A DNA stretch of 64,000 bases from Yinghuangia sp051388915 (GCF_051388915.1 NZ_JBPKBH010000013.1:62001-126000), one strand, 5' to 3'; positions 7,446 to 16,811 are shown, counted from the first letter of the stretch. Made by a program: numbers and translations. The notes: generated from the sequence alone by a model not told the origin.

Positions 7446-8951
7446 GTGACGACCCTGGACAAGGGGGAGATATCCCCGGACGCCGAGCCCGGCGCGCCCG
7501 CTTCGGTGATGCAACGGCCGTACCGGGCACTCACCTTGGGGAACGTCTCGGTGATCCTGCTCATCGCGTTCGAGGCGATGGCGGTGGGGACGGCCATGCC
7601 CGTCGCGGTGGACGACCTCGACGGCACCGCGCTTTACGGCCTCGCCTTCTCCGCGTTCTACACGACGAGCCTGCTTTCGATGGTCTTCTCCGGCCAGTGG
7701 TGTGACGCGCGCGGCCCACGGGTGCCGCTGCTCGGCGGGATCGCCGCCTTCGCGACGGGCCTGGTGCTGGCCGGCGCCGCCCCGTCGATGTGGATGTTCG
7801 TGCTCGGACGCGCCGTCCAGGGCCTCGGCGGCGGCCTGGTCATCGTCGCGCTCTATGTGGTCGTGGGACGCGCGTACCCCGACTCCCTCCGTCCGAAGGT
7901 GTTCTCCGCCTTCGCCTCCGCGTGGGTCCTGCCGTCCGTCGTCGGGCCGCCTGTTGCGGGTGCGGTGACTGACCACCTGCACTGGCGCTGGGTGTTCCTC
8001 GCGATCCCTGCCCTCGTGGTGCTTCCGGTGCTGGCGATCGTCCCGCAACTGCGGCGCGTGCAAAGGGAGATCGCTGAGGACATCGCCTCCGGCAACGCGA
8101 ACGCGCGCATCGACCGCCGCCTCATCGGTGCGGCGGCCGGTGCCGCGCTCGGGACCGGCCTCGTCCAGTACGGCGGCCAACACCTCACCGTGGCAGGCGT
8201 GTTCGTATTGGCTGCGGGCTTCGCGTGCATGGTGCCGACGGTGCCGCGGCTGCTGCCGAAGGGCACGCTGCGCGCCCGGCGCGGGCTGCCGACGGTGATC
8301 CTGTCGCGCGGCATCATCGCGGGGACGTTCTTCACCGTCGAGTCGTTCGTGCCGCTCATGCTGGTCAGCGAGCACGGCTTCGCCCCGACGAAGGCCGGGC
8401 TCACGCTCACCACGGGCGCGTTGTCGTGGGCGCTCGGCTCGTGGCTCCAAGGCCGCACGTCGGCGCGGCGGCGGCCGTATCTCGTGGCCCTCGGCTTCGT
8501 GCTGGTCGCGTGCGCGATCGGCGGGGCCGTGCTGGCGCTGGTGCCGGGGGTGACACCGTACGCGGTGCTCCCCGCGTGGTTCCTCGGCGGCATCGGCATG
8601 GGGATGGCCATGTCGGCCTTGAGCACGCTCACCCTGGAGCTGTCCGCCCCCGGGGAGGCCGGCGGCAACTCGGCGGCGCTCCAGGTCTCGGACGCGCTGG
8701 GCACGGTCACCCTGCTGTCCCTCGGCGGTGCGCTGTTCGCCGCGCTGCACGAGAGCGAGGGCCGGGACGGGGACGTCTTCACGCTGATCTTCACGGTCAT
8801 GCTCGGCACCGCCCTGCTGGGAGCGCTCGTCGCCCCGCGCGTCCGCCCGGCGACGCCCGGGCCGCGCAGGGGAATTGGCCGTACGCGCGGCCGCACGCCC
8901 GCCCCTGGACCGGCCGGTGGGCCCGTCCAGGCACGTGAAAAGCCCCACTAA
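7446..8951 (+). CDS. Major facilitator superfamily transporter (DHA2-like)
   Basis: A 501-residue polytopic membrane protein. Hydrophobic segments run from VSVILLIAFEAMAVGTAMPVA near residue 35 to the end, and a motif-A-like loop (GQWCDARGPR) follows the second segment. The length and the segment count (about 14 by eye) fit drug:H+ antiporters of the DHA2 type. The last 30 residues are a basic Pro/Gly-rich tail. The substrate is unknown. The probable start GTG 7446 is 6 nt after a TAGGCT -10, so the transcript is likely leaderless. The helicase gene follows 161 nt downstream with its own promoter. Confidence 0.82.
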   Translation: MTTLDKGEISPDAEPGAPASVMQRPYRALTLGNVSVILLIAFEAMAVGTAMPVAVDDLDGTALYGLAFSAFYTTSLLSMVFSGQWCDARGPRVPLLGGIAAFATGLVLAGAAPSMWMFVLGRAVQGLGGGLVIVALYVVVGRAYPDSLRPKVFSAFASAWVLPSVVGPPVAGAVTDHLHWRWVFLAIPALVVLPVLAIVPQLRRVQREIAEDIASGNANARIDRRLIGAAAGAALGTGLVQYGGQHLTVAGVFVLAAGFACMVPTVPRLLPKGTLRARRGLPTVILSRGIIAGTFFTVESFVPLMLVSEHGFAPTKAGLTLTTGALSWALGSWLQGRTSARRRPYLVALGFVLVACAIGGAVLALVPGVTPYAVLPAWFLGGIGMGMAMSALSTLTLELSAPGEAGGNSAALQVSDALGTVTLLSLGGALFAALHESEGRDGDVFTLIFTVMLGTALLGALVAPRVRPATPGPRRGIGRTRGRTPAPGPAGGPVQAREKPH

Positions 8952-9001
8952 ACCACCCCAAAAGCGGACTGATTGTCGCACTCGCCAACCGCGTCGCTGC
9001 C

Positions 9002-9029
9002 CTGGACGGCGCACGCCCTCGGGTAGCCT
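9002..9029 (+). promoter_or_regulatory. Candidate promoter of the helicase gene
   Basis: CTGGAC (9002-9007) and TAGCCT (9024-9029) are separated by 16 nt, giving a 5' leader of about 75 nt before GTG 9113. Confidence 0.35.
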
Positions 9030-9112
9030 GAGCCGTTCCCGCCCGTCCCCCGGGACGCCTCCGGAAGCCGTTCGGAGCGCGGCCCCCGCATGCCCGGAGC
9101 GCATCCCCCGCA

Positions 9113-10897
9113 GTGAGTACTTCAGCCGCGTCGCACCTGTCCCCGGCCTTCCCCGCGCGTGCTCCCTGGGGCACCGCAGGCAAGCTGCGAGCCTGGCAGC
9201 AGGGGGCGTTGGACACCTACCTGGAGCGGCAGCCCCGCGACTTCCTCGCGGTGGCGACGCCCGGCGCCGGCAAGACGACGTTCGCCCTGCGGATCGCGTC
9301 CGAGCTGCTGGACCGCCACATAGTCCAACAGCTCACGATCGTCGCGCCGACCGAGCACCTGAAGAAGCAGTGGGCGGAGGCGGCGGCCCGCATAGGGATC
9401 CGGATCGACCCCAACTACTCCAGCGGCTCCGGGCCCGCGAACCGCGAGTACCACGGCGTGGCCGTGACGTACGCGGGCGTCGGCGTCCACCCGATGCTGC
9501 ACCGCCGCCGCGTGGAGAACCGCAAGACGCTGGTGATCCTCGACGAGATCCACCACGCCGGCGACAGCAAGTCGTGGGGCGACGCGGTTTTCGAGGCGTT
9601 CGAGCCCGCCACGCGCCGCCTCGCCCTCACCGGCACGCCGTTCCGCTCGGACACCAACCCGATCCCGTTCGTCAGCTACATCGAGGGATCGGACGGCGTC
9701 CGGCGCAGCGCCGCGGACTACACGTACGGCTACGGCCACGCCCTCGCGGACCACGTCGTGCGGCCGGTCATCTTCATGTCCTACTCGGGCGAGATGCGCT
9801 GGCGCACGAAGTCCGGGGACGAGGTGGCGGCGAGCCTCGGCGAGCCGATGACCAAGGACGCCATCAACCAGGCCTGGCGCACCGCGCTCGATCCGCACGG
9901 GTCGTGGATGCCCCAGGTGCTGCGCGCCGCCGACAAGCGGCTGACCGAGGTCCGCAAGGCGGTGCCGGACGCGGGCGCGCTCGTCATCGCCACCGACCAC
10001 GAGTCGGCCCGCGCGTACGCCAGGATGATCCGCGAGATCACCGGCCACGGCGCCACCGTCGTGCTGTCCGACGACACCGGTGCGTCGAAGAAGATCGAGG
10101 ACTTCAGCGCCGACGACTCGCGCTGGATGGTCGCGGTGCGCATGGTCTCCGAGGGCGTGGACGTGCCGCGCCTCGCGGTCGGCGTGTTCGCCACCACCAT
10201 CTCCACGCCGCTCTTCTTCGCCCAGGCGGTCGGCCGCTTCGTGCGCGCCCGGCGGCGCGGCGAGGTGGCGTCCGTCTTCCTGCCCTCCGTGCCGACGCTG
10301 CTCCAGCACGCGAACGAGATGGAGGTCGAGCGCGACCACGTCCTCGACCGGCAGAAGAAGGCCGAGGAGGGGCTGTACGACACCGAGGACGCGCTGCTCG
10401 CGGAGGCGAACCAGGAGAAGGACACCCCGGGCGAGCAGGAGCAGTTCTCGTTCGAGGCGCTGGAGAGCGAGGCCCGATTCGACCGGGTGCTGTTCGACGG
10501 CAACGAATTCGGCCTCCAGGCGCACACCGGCAGCGAGGAGGAAGAGGAGTACCTCGGCATCCCGGGCCTGCTGGAGCCGGACCAGGTGCAGATGCTGCTC
10601 CAGAACCGGCAGGCGCGGCAGCTCGCGCGCAGTCGCAAGAAGCCCGACGTCGAGGCCGACCTGTCGGAGAAACCCGCCGCGCAGCGCCCGGTCGTGACGC
10701 ACCGTCAGCTGTCCGGCCTGCGCAAGGAGCTGAACACGCTCGTCGCCGCCTGGCACCACCGCAGCGGGCAGCCGCACGGTGTCATCCACAACGAGCTGCG
10801 GCGGGTCTGCGGGGGTCCGCCGACCGCGCAGGCGTCGGCCGGGCAGTTGCAGGACCGGATCTCGAAGATCCAGCAGTGGGCCACGTCGTCCCGCTGA
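9113..10897 (+). CDS. DEAD/DEAH-box superfamily 2 helicase
   Basis: A 594-residue SF2 enzyme. Walker A TPGAGKTT is at residues 49-56, the DEIH motif II at 144-147, motif III region LALTGTPFRSD follows, and motif VI QAVGRFVRARRRGE is near residue 371. It resembles the UvrB-like/ResIII helicases conserved in Streptomyces as single cytosolic proteins without nuclease partners. Residues about 400-560 are charged, with acidic runs (EEEEEY), and the C-terminus has a short domain. It is presumed to act on DNA or RNA with ATP hydrolysis, but no role is assigned. GTG start; a TAGCCT promoter lies upstream. Confidence 0.85.
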   Translation: MSTSAASHLSPAFPARAPWGTAGKLRAWQQGALDTYLERQPRDFLAVATPGAGKTTFALRIASELLDRHIVQQLTIVAPTEHLKKQWAEAAARIGIRIDPNYSSGSGPANREYHGVAVTYAGVGVHPMLHRRRVENRKTLVILDEIHHAGDSKSWGDAVFEAFEPATRRLALTGTPFRSDTNPIPFVSYIEGSDGVRRSAADYTYGYGHALADHVVRPVIFMSYSGEMRWRTKSGDEVAASLGEPMTKDAINQAWRTALDPHGSWMPQVLRAADKRLTEVRKAVPDAGALVIATDHESARAYARMIREITGHGATVVLSDDTGASKKIEDFSADDSRWMVAVRMVSEGVDVPRLAVGVFATTISTPLFFAQAVGRFVRARRRGEVASVFLPSVPTLLQHANEMEVERDHVLDRQKKAEEGLYDTEDALLAEANQEKDTPGEQEQFSFEALESEARFDRVLFDGNEFGLQAHTGSEEEEEYLGIPGLLEPDQVQMLLQNRQARQLARSRKKPDVEADLSEKPAAQRPVVTHRQLSGLRKELNTLVAAWHHRSGQPHGVIHNELRRVCGGPPTAQASAGQLQDRISKIQQWATSSR

Positions 10898-11474
10898 GGG
10901 CGTTCGCGGGCCGCCTTCGCGACTTTCCGCGAGTTTGCGAAAGATCGTTTCGTAATGAGGGGTTCACACCGGGAATCTTGCAAACGATCTTGAAACGCGG
11001 GACGCTTCGCGCAGTCCACGCGCGTTGAATCGGTGCATCGGCTCCGCCTACCGGACGGTACGCACGCCATCCGGACGCCCCATCGTCCACATCATGAGAT
11101 CAACTTCTCGTGTCGCACGTGTCACCTCGTGAAAAACTGAGACTTTTGCCCGACTTTAAGGGTCTTTGGCGATGAGATCTCGCTGAGAATCCGTCCACAT
11201 TCCGGAAACTCGCTTACCTGGGGGCTGACCCCGAATTACCGTGATTGACGACGGCCGCGCCAGGGACAAGAGCCCCAGGCAGCCGGCGTACCGCCCCAAC
11301 CTGCCCTGGCCGCGGGCGGTAGACGGAGTTGTCCGCGCAACCACGACCTGGCGCCGCGCAACAGCATCGTGACCCCGGCGTCCGCCACCAGGCCGCGCCC
11401 GGAGTCGCGCCGGTGGGGACCCGGGGATTTGGTAATCCCGGGAATGCAGAGCACGCGTGCAAGGGAGGCTTCTC
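10898..11474. other. 577-nt intergenic region with inverted repeats
   Basis: No gene is recognised. The first 300 nt are A+T-richer than their surroundings. AAGATCGTTT (10941-10950) and AAACGATCTT (10982-10991) are exact inverted copies, each nested in further GAAAC/GTTTC symmetry. GCGA/TCGC arms occur near 11168-11184, GGGG-CTGA-CCCC at about 11221-11233, and CCTGGGGGCT (11217-11226) can pair with AGCCCCAGG (about 11272-11280). I compared it with c-di-AMP and cobalamin riboswitch cores and found no match. Confidence 0.4.
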
Positions 11475-12188
11475 GTGGCCGCGGAGACATCACAGACCCT
11501 GGACCGGGGACTCAAGGTCCTCGCACAACTGGCCGACGCCCCCGAAGGGCTCACCGTGCCCGAGATCTCGGCGGCGCTCGGCGTCAACCGTACCGTCGTG
11601 TACCGCATACTCGCGACGCTCGAACAACACGGCCTGATACGCCGCGACGCCGGGGGGCGTACGCGGCTGGGCCTCGGGGCGCTGCAACTCGCACGCCGCG
11701 CACACCCGTTGGTGCGCGACGCCGCGGTGCCGTGCCTGCGCCGCCTCGCCGAGGAGACCGGCGCGACCGCGCACCTGACCATCGTGGACGGCCTCGACGC
11801 GCTCGCCGTCGCGGTCGCCGAGCCGACCTGGACCGACTACCACGTGGCGTACCGCGTGGGCTCGCGCCACCCGCTCGAACAGGGCGCGGCCGGACTGGCG
11901 ATCCTGACCGCGCGCCGGGTGCGCGCCGGACTCGACCCGGCCGTGCCGTACGTGCACGTGCCCGGCGACGGCCACCGGTCCGCCCCCGGCATCGCCGCGG
12001 CGGTGCCCGCGCTGGCCGGGGTCGAGGCGAGCGTCGGAGTGCTCTCGTTCAGCGAGTTGGACAGCGAGCGGTTCGGTCCGCGGGTGGCCGAGGCGGCCGT
12101 CGAACTGGCCGAGACGCTGGGCGGCGGTCCCAAGGTCCCGGCACCCCGCGAGGAGGAGGCGGTGCCGGACGAGAGCGCGCTGATTTAA
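11475..12188 (+). CDS. IclR-family transcriptional regulator
   Basis: A 237-residue protein with an N-terminal winged HTH (TLDRGLKVLAQLADAPEGLTV ... LGVNRTVVYRILATLEQHGLI, residues about 6-55) and a C-terminal effector domain of the IclR type (about 75-230). The effector domain is slightly short and the usual sensor Cys/Asp residues are not obvious. GTG start with AAGGGAGG 6 nt upstream. The Lon-like protease gene follows 7 nt downstream, so the two may be co-transcribed. The target genes and ligand are unknown. Confidence 0.82.
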   Translation: MAAETSQTLDRGLKVLAQLADAPEGLTVPEISAALGVNRTVVYRILATLEQHGLIRRDAGGRTRLGLGALQLARRAHPLVRDAAVPCLRRLAEETGATAHLTIVDGLDALAVAVAEPTWTDYHVAYRVGSRHPLEQGAAGLAILTARRVRAGLDPAVPYVHVPGDGHRSAPGIAAAVPALAGVEASVGVLSFSELDSERFGPRVAEAAVELAETLGGGPKVPAPREEEAVPDESALI

Positions 12189-12195
12189 TCTCGGG

Positions 12196-12963
12196 GTGGC
12201 CCGTTCCAAGCGCAACCTCGTCCTGTCGCTCCTTCTCGTCGTGATCCTCGGCGTGTTCAGCTTCGCGGTGCCCATGCCGTACACGCTGATCATCCCCGGC
12301 GACACCGCCGACACGCTCGGCACAGACGACGGCGTGCCGGTGATCCAGATCGAGGGCGCGACGCCGCAGCCGACCGACGGCAAGCTGCTGCTGGTGACCA
12401 TCCGGGCCACCGACCCGGAGGAGAAGCTGTACCTCGCCGACCTGCTCGACGCGTGGTTCGACGGCGACGAGGCCGTGGTGCCCAAGAAGTCGGTCTACGC
12501 CGAGGGCAAGTCGAAGAAGGAGATCGTCGCCGACAACACCAAGGACATGGTCGAATCCCAGGACCATGCCGCGGTCGCCGCGCTGAACCATCTGGGCCTC
12601 GACCCGAACCAGGTCAAGGTCACCCTCAACCTGGCGGACGTGGGCGGCCCCAGCGCGGGCCTGATGTTCTCGCTCGGCATCGTCGACCAGCTCGGCACCC
12701 AGAACCTCACCGGCGGGAAGATCATCGCGGGCACCGGGACGATCGACGACGCCGGCAAGGTCGGGCCCATCGGCGGCATCGAGCTGAAGACGAAGGCCGC
12801 CAAGCGCGACGGCGCGGTCGCCTTCCTGCTGCCGAAGCAGGAGTGCGACAAGGCCAAGGACGCCGCCCCCGGTGGGTTGCGCCTCATCCCGGTCGAGACG
12901 CTGGGCGGCGCGATCGACGCCCTGATGGCCTTCCAGACGGGCGGCAAGGTCCCCTCCTGCTGA
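12196..12963 (+). CDS. Membrane-anchored Lon-like (S16) serine protease
   Basis: A 255-residue protein with one N-terminal membrane anchor (NLVLSLLLVVILGVFSFAVPM, residues about 6-26) and an extracytoplasmic S16 peptidase domain. The catalytic dyad is visible: Ser153 in GGPSAGLMF and Lys198 in GGIELK, 45 residues apart, as in Lon. Relatives such as YlbL carry a PDZ domain between anchor and protease; here the linker is short and no PDZ motif is seen. The substrate is unknown. GTG start with no good ribosome site; TAATCT lies just upstream. Confidence 0.78.
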   Translation: MARSKRNLVLSLLLVVILGVFSFAVPMPYTLIIPGDTADTLGTDDGVPVIQIEGATPQPTDGKLLLVTIRATDPEEKLYLADLLDAWFDGDEAVVPKKSVYAEGKSKKEIVADNTKDMVESQDHAAVAALNHLGLDPNQVKVTLNLADVGGPSAGLMFSLGIVDQLGTQNLTGGKIIAGTGTIDDAGKVGPIGGIELKTKAAKRDGAVAFLLPKQECDKAKDAAPGGLRLIPVETLGGAIDALMAFQTGGKVPSC

Positions 12964-12994
12964 CGGTGCGCCGGCGGGACGTCCGGCCCGGCGG

Positions 12995-13474
12995 TCAGTC
13001 CGTACGCCCTGCCGCGGCCGTCGCCTCGACCAGCGGCAGCACCCGGTAGGGCACCGGGTTCTCCAGCGCGATCGCCGTCGACGCGCGCACTATGCCCTCG
13101 AACTCCACGACATGGTCGATCACCCGCTGGAGGTCGGCGTTCGACCGGGCGACCAGGCGGCACAGCATGTCGCCGCGCCCGGTGATGGTGTGGAGCTCCA
13201 GCACCTCGGGGATCGACGCGAGGTGCGCGCGTACGTCCGGCCCCCGTCCCTGCCGGATCTCCAGCGTCGCGAACGCCGTCACCGCGTACCCCAGCGCCGC
13301 CGGGTCCAGGTGCGGGCCGAAGCCGCGCACCACACCCCGGGCGTGCAGCCGGTCGAGGCGCGCCTGCACCGTGCCGCGCGCGACGCCGAGCCGCCGTGAG
13401 CACTCCAGGACGCCGATGCGCGGCTCCTCGTCGAGCAACTTGATCAGCACCGCGTCGAGACCGTCGATGGCCAC
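12995..13474 (-). CDS. Lrp/AsnC-family regulator, divergent from hpd
   Basis: A 159-residue Lrp/AsnC protein: N-terminal HTH (DAVLIKLLDEEPRIGVLECS ... GTVQARLDRLHARGVV, residues about 6-50) and a C-terminal RAM (ligand-binding, oligomerisation) domain with the GRGDMLCRLVARS block. It is divergent from the hydroxyphenylpyruvate dioxygenase gene with a 217-nt shared region that holds palindromes, so it probably controls tyrosine catabolism, perhaps with tyrosine or a keto acid as ligand (inference). ATG start at 13474. Confidence 0.85.
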   Translation of the reverse strand: MAIDGLDAVLIKLLDEEPRIGVLECSRRLGVARGTVQARLDRLHARGVVRGFGPHLDPAALGYAVTAFATLEIRQGRGPDVRAHLASIPEVLELHTITGRGDMLCRLVARSNADLQRVIDHVVEFEGIVRASTAIALENPVPYRVLPLVEATAAAGRTD

Positions 13475-13524
13475 AGGCCTTCCCCTCTGGTCAGGGTGTA
13501 CAGGAATCCCGCCCTCCGCCCAGC

Positions 13525-13569
13525 TTGACTATACAGATTGACCAGTCAAATCGTCACCTGTTGCGCAAC
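13525..13569. promoter_or_regulatory. Candidate operators between the Lrp-type regulator and hpd
   Basis: TTGAC at 13525, TTGACCAGTCAA at 13538-13549 (TTGAC/GTCAA arms) and the perfect palindrome GTTGCGCAAC at 13560-13569 are clustered in the divergent region. Multiple spaced half-sites are typical for Lrp-type octamers. Confidence 0.4.
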
Positions 13570-13691
13570 TTGCCGGGTGGGGAGAGGCTTCGAAGAGAGG
13601 CCTGCCCGCCTCGGAGTCGGCTTGTGCCCCGCGGCACGCGCCCGCACCGGCCCGAACGAGCCCGTTCACCCCGATCGAACCGGGAGTTGCC

Positions 13692-14825
13692 ATGACCGAG
13701 ATGCTGCACCGCGCCGAGGCCGGGAACACCGCCGAGGACCCGTTCCCGGTGTTGGGGATGGACGCGGTGGTGTTCGCTGTGGGGAATGCGCGTCAGGCGG
13801 CGCACTGGTACTCGACGGCGTTCGGGTTCCGGTGTGTGGCGTATTCGGGTCCCGAGACGGGGAACCGCGACAGTGCGTCGTATGTGCTGGAGTCGGGTGA
13901 CGCGCGGTTCGTGGTGACGGCGCCGATGCGGCCGGGCACGCCGTTGGCGGAGCACATCGCCGAGCACGGCGACGGCGTCGTCGACCTGGCCATCGCGGTG
14001 CCGGACGCGCGGGCGGCGTTCGCCTTCGCCACGGCGCACGGCGCACCGGGCGTCGAGGAGCCGGTCGAGCTGCGTGACGACAGCGGCACCGTGGTCCGCT
14101 CGGCGATCGGCACGTACGGGGCGACCCGTCACTCGCTGGTCGAGCGCGGCGGTTACACGGGTCCGTACCTGCCGGGCTACGTCGCCCGCGGTCCGCTCGC
14201 CGCGCCGCCGGCGAAGCCCTGGATCACCGCGATCGACCACTGCGTGGGCAACGTCGAGCTGGGCCGGATGAACGAGTGGGTGGAGTTCTACCACCGGGTG
14301 ATGGGCTTCACGAACATGCGCGAGTTCGTCGGGGACGACATCGCCACCGAGTACTCGGCGTTGATGTCGAAAGTGGTGGCGGACGGGACACGGAAGGTGA
14401 AGTTCCCGATCAACGAGCCGGCGATCGCGAAGAAGAAGTCGCAGATCGACGAGTACCTGGAGTTCTACGGCGGCCCCGGGGTGCAGCACATCGCGCTCGC
14501 GACGGACGACATCGTGGCGACGGTGCGCGCGATGCGGGATGCGGGGGTGGAGTTCCTGGCCACCCCGGACACCTACTACGACACCCTGGGTGAGTGGGCC
14601 GGGGAGACGCACGTGCCGGTGGAGACGCTGCGGGAGTTGAAGATCCTGGCGGACCGTGACGAGGACGGGTACCTCCTCCAGATCTTCACCAAGCCGGTGC
14701 AGGACCGGCCGACGGTGTTCTTCGAGATCATCGAGCGGCACGGTTCGCAGGGGTTCGGACTGGGGAACTTCAAGGCGCTCTTCGAGGCGATCGAACGCGA
14801 GCAGGACAAGCGCGGCAACCTCTGA
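13692..14825 (+). CDS. hpd: 4-hydroxyphenylpyruvate dioxygenase
   Basis: A 377-residue enzyme that converts 4-hydroxyphenylpyruvate to homogentisate with O2 and Fe(II), the second step of tyrosine catabolism. Two vicinal-oxygen-chelate domains are visible. The iron ligands are His183 (IDHCVGNVE), His266 (VQHIALAT) and Glu345 (FFEIIERHG), and the C-terminal GFGLGNFKALFEAIEREQ helix that closes the active site is complete. GGGAG precedes the ATG. It is followed by a strong terminator, so it is likely monocistronic, and is divergent from the Lrp-type regulator. Confidence 0.95.
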   Translation: MTEMLHRAEAGNTAEDPFPVLGMDAVVFAVGNARQAAHWYSTAFGFRCVAYSGPETGNRDSASYVLESGDARFVVTAPMRPGTPLAEHIAEHGDGVVDLAIAVPDARAAFAFATAHGAPGVEEPVELRDDSGTVVRSAIGTYGATRHSLVERGGYTGPYLPGYVARGPLAAPPAKPWITAIDHCVGNVELGRMNEWVEFYHRVMGFTNMREFVGDDIATEYSALMSKVVADGTRKVKFPINEPAIAKKKSQIDEYLEFYGGPGVQHIALATDDIVATVRAMRDAGVEFLATPDTYYDTLGEWAGETHVPVETLRELKILADRDEDGYLLQIFTKPVQDRPTVFFEIIERHGSQGFGLGNFKALFEAIEREQDKRGNL

Positions 14826-14864
14826 CACCGCCTGTTCCGCCGAAGGCGCACCGAGGACCCGCCG

Positions 14865-14897
14865 AAGACCGGCCGTTCGCCCGAGCGGCCGGTCTTT
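14865..14897 (+). terminator. Rho-independent terminator after hpd
   Basis: A perfect 11-bp stem AAGACCGGCCG / CGGCCGGTCTT with a 10-nt loop, followed by a T. Confidence 0.75.
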
Positions 14898-14948
14898 GCG
14901 GTCCACGGCCTTGCGGACGTCTGACGCGCCCGGCGCTAACCTGCGGTT

Positions 14949-16355
14949 ATGGCGGAGGTGGCGGAAATGACGGACACGGGCGGCCCCGAGGACACGATCG
15001 CGGCGCTGCGCGCCGGGTTGCCCGACGGGGTGCTGATCACCGATCCGGACGTGGCCGCGTCGTACGCCCACGACATGGCGAACCTGTGCGCGGCCGGGCG
15101 TCCCGCCGCCGTGGTCCTCGCCGAGACCGTCGAACAGGTGCGGCACGTCATGCGGGTGGCCACGCGGCTGCGAGTACCGGTCGTGCCGCAGGGTGCCCGC
15201 ACCGGCCTGTCGGGCGGGGCGAACGCGGTCGACGGCGGCATCCTGCTGTCCCTGGTCCGCATGAACCGCATCCTGGAGATCGACCCGGTGGACCGCGTGG
15301 CGGTCGTCGAGCCGGGCGTCGTCAACGCCAATCTGTCCAAGGCCGCGGGGGAGTTCGGGCTGACGTACCCGCCGGACCCGTCGAGCTGGGAGACCTGCAC
15401 GATCGGCGGCAACATCGGCACGGGCGCGGGCGGCCTGTGCTGCGTGAAGTACGGGGTGACCGCCGAGTACGTGCTCGGCCTCGACGTGGTGCTGGCCGAC
15501 GGCGAGCTGCTGCGCACCGGGAGGCGTACCGCGAAGGGCGTGGCCGGATACGACCTGACGCGCCTGTTCGTCGGGGCCGAGGGCACACTGGGGGTGGTCG
15601 TACGCGCGACTCTCGCCCTCAAGCCGACGCCGCCCCCGGCACTCGTCCTCGTTGCGCAGTTCGACAGCACCGTGGCGGTCGGGCGCGCGGTCGCGGCGAT
15701 CACCGCGGCGGGGCACGTCCCGTCGCTCATGGAACTGATGGACGCGACCACCGTGCGGGCCGTCAACGACCTGGCCAACATGGGCCTGCCCGCGCACACC
15801 GCCGCGCTGCTGATGGTCGCCGTGGACACGCCGGATCCGCGTCCGGAACTCGCCGCCATCGGGCAACTGTGCGAGGACGCGGGCGCGTTCGAAGTGCTGG
15901 CGGCCGACGACGCCGAGGAGTCGGCGATGTTCCTGACCGCCCGGCGGCTGGCGCTGCCCGCTCTGGAACGGCTGGGCACCAGCATGATCGACGACGTCGC
16001 GGTCCCGCGGTCGCGCCTGGCCGACATGCTGGACGGCGTCGCGCGGATCGCCGAGGAGCACGACACGGTCATCGGCGTCTGCGCACATGCGGGGGACGGC
16101 AACACCCACCCGATCGTGATCTTCGACCCCGCGGATCCGGCGGCCGCCGCACGGGCCGCGACCGCGTTCGGGGAAATCATGGGCCTGGGGTTGTCGCTGG
16201 GCGGGACGATCACCGGCGAACACGGTGTCGGCACCTTGAAGCGCGACTGGCTGGCCCGCGAGCTGGGGCCGGTCGGGGTCCGCGTCCACCACGGCATCAA
16301 GGCGGCGCTGGACCCGCTGGGCATCCTCAACCCGGGCAAGGTCATCGCTTCCTGA
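14949..16355 (+). CDS. FAD-linked oxidase (GlcD / D-lactate dehydrogenase-like)
   Basis: A 468-residue FAD_binding_4 plus FAD-oxidase C protein. The PP-loop region VPVVPQGARTGLSGGA (residues about 77-92) and the TIGGNIGTGAGGLCCVKYGV block (about 155-174) bind FAD; the C-domain has CAHAGDGNTHP (about 378-388) and GTITGEHGVG, which hold catalytic and metal-binding His residues of GlcD/LldD-type 2-hydroxyacid dehydrogenases. It probably oxidises a 2-hydroxyacid such as glycolate or D-lactate. TAACCT 6 nt before the ATG suggests a leaderless transcript. Confidence 0.85.
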   Translation: MAEVAEMTDTGGPEDTIAALRAGLPDGVLITDPDVAASYAHDMANLCAAGRPAAVVLAETVEQVRHVMRVATRLRVPVVPQGARTGLSGGANAVDGGILLSLVRMNRILEIDPVDRVAVVEPGVVNANLSKAAGEFGLTYPPDPSSWETCTIGGNIGTGAGGLCCVKYGVTAEYVLGLDVVLADGELLRTGRRTAKGVAGYDLTRLFVGAEGTLGVVVRATLALKPTPPPALVLVAQFDSTVAVGRAVAAITAAGHVPSLMELMDATTVRAVNDLANMGLPAHTAALLMVAVDTPDPRPELAAIGQLCEDAGAFEVLAADDAEESAMFLTARRLALPALERLGTSMIDDVAVPRSRLADMLDGVARIAEEHDTVIGVCAHAGDGNTHPIVIFDPADPAAAARAATAFGEIMGLGLSLGGTITGEHGVGTLKRDWLARELGPVGVRVHHGIKAALDPLGILNPGKVIAS

Positions 16356-16811
16356 GGCGGTCGGACGCCCCGGGCCTTGCGTCAGCTTTGTCGTTGCCCG
16401 CGTCTTGCTCTCGTGTTGCCCTGCTCTCGTTTCGCTCTCGTCTCGTCTTGTCTCGCTCGCGTCTTGTCTCGCCTGGCCTGGCCGCGACCCGCCCCCGTCT
16501 CGCTCCGCCTCGGCCTCGTTCTCGCCTGCGGCCCTCAGCCCGCTCCCGCCTCGCCCTCGCCTCGCCCAGCCCTCGCCCAGCCCTCGGCCCGCTCCTCGCC
16601 CTCTCCCTGACCCTCGTCTCGCCTCCTTCCCGTCTCGCCTCGCACTCTCCTCGCCCTCGCGTCCGGTTCCGTCGGCGGGCGGTCGTTCCGGTCGCGCGCC
16701 GACCATCCGGTCAGGTGCCGGGGTGACTTGGGCGGATTCGTGGGTGGTTGGGGGTCGCGGCGGGGCCGCGGTCGTGCGCGGGGGAGCGGGGGTGCGGCAA
16801 GATGCTGGGCC
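16356..16811. repeat. Polypyrimidine low-complexity tract
   Basis: From 16377 to about 16680 the plus strand is dominated by C and T in drifting CTCGTCTCG/CCTCGCCC units, directly after the FAD-oxidase stop. No gene or terminator is recognised. The final 60 nt are G-rich and carry the start region of the RDD gene. Confidence 0.5.

Noticed and set aside
11090..11474. c-di-AMP, cobalamin or other known riboswitch
   Set aside because: I could not find the conserved cores of these RNAs, and the nearest gene is an IclR regulator.
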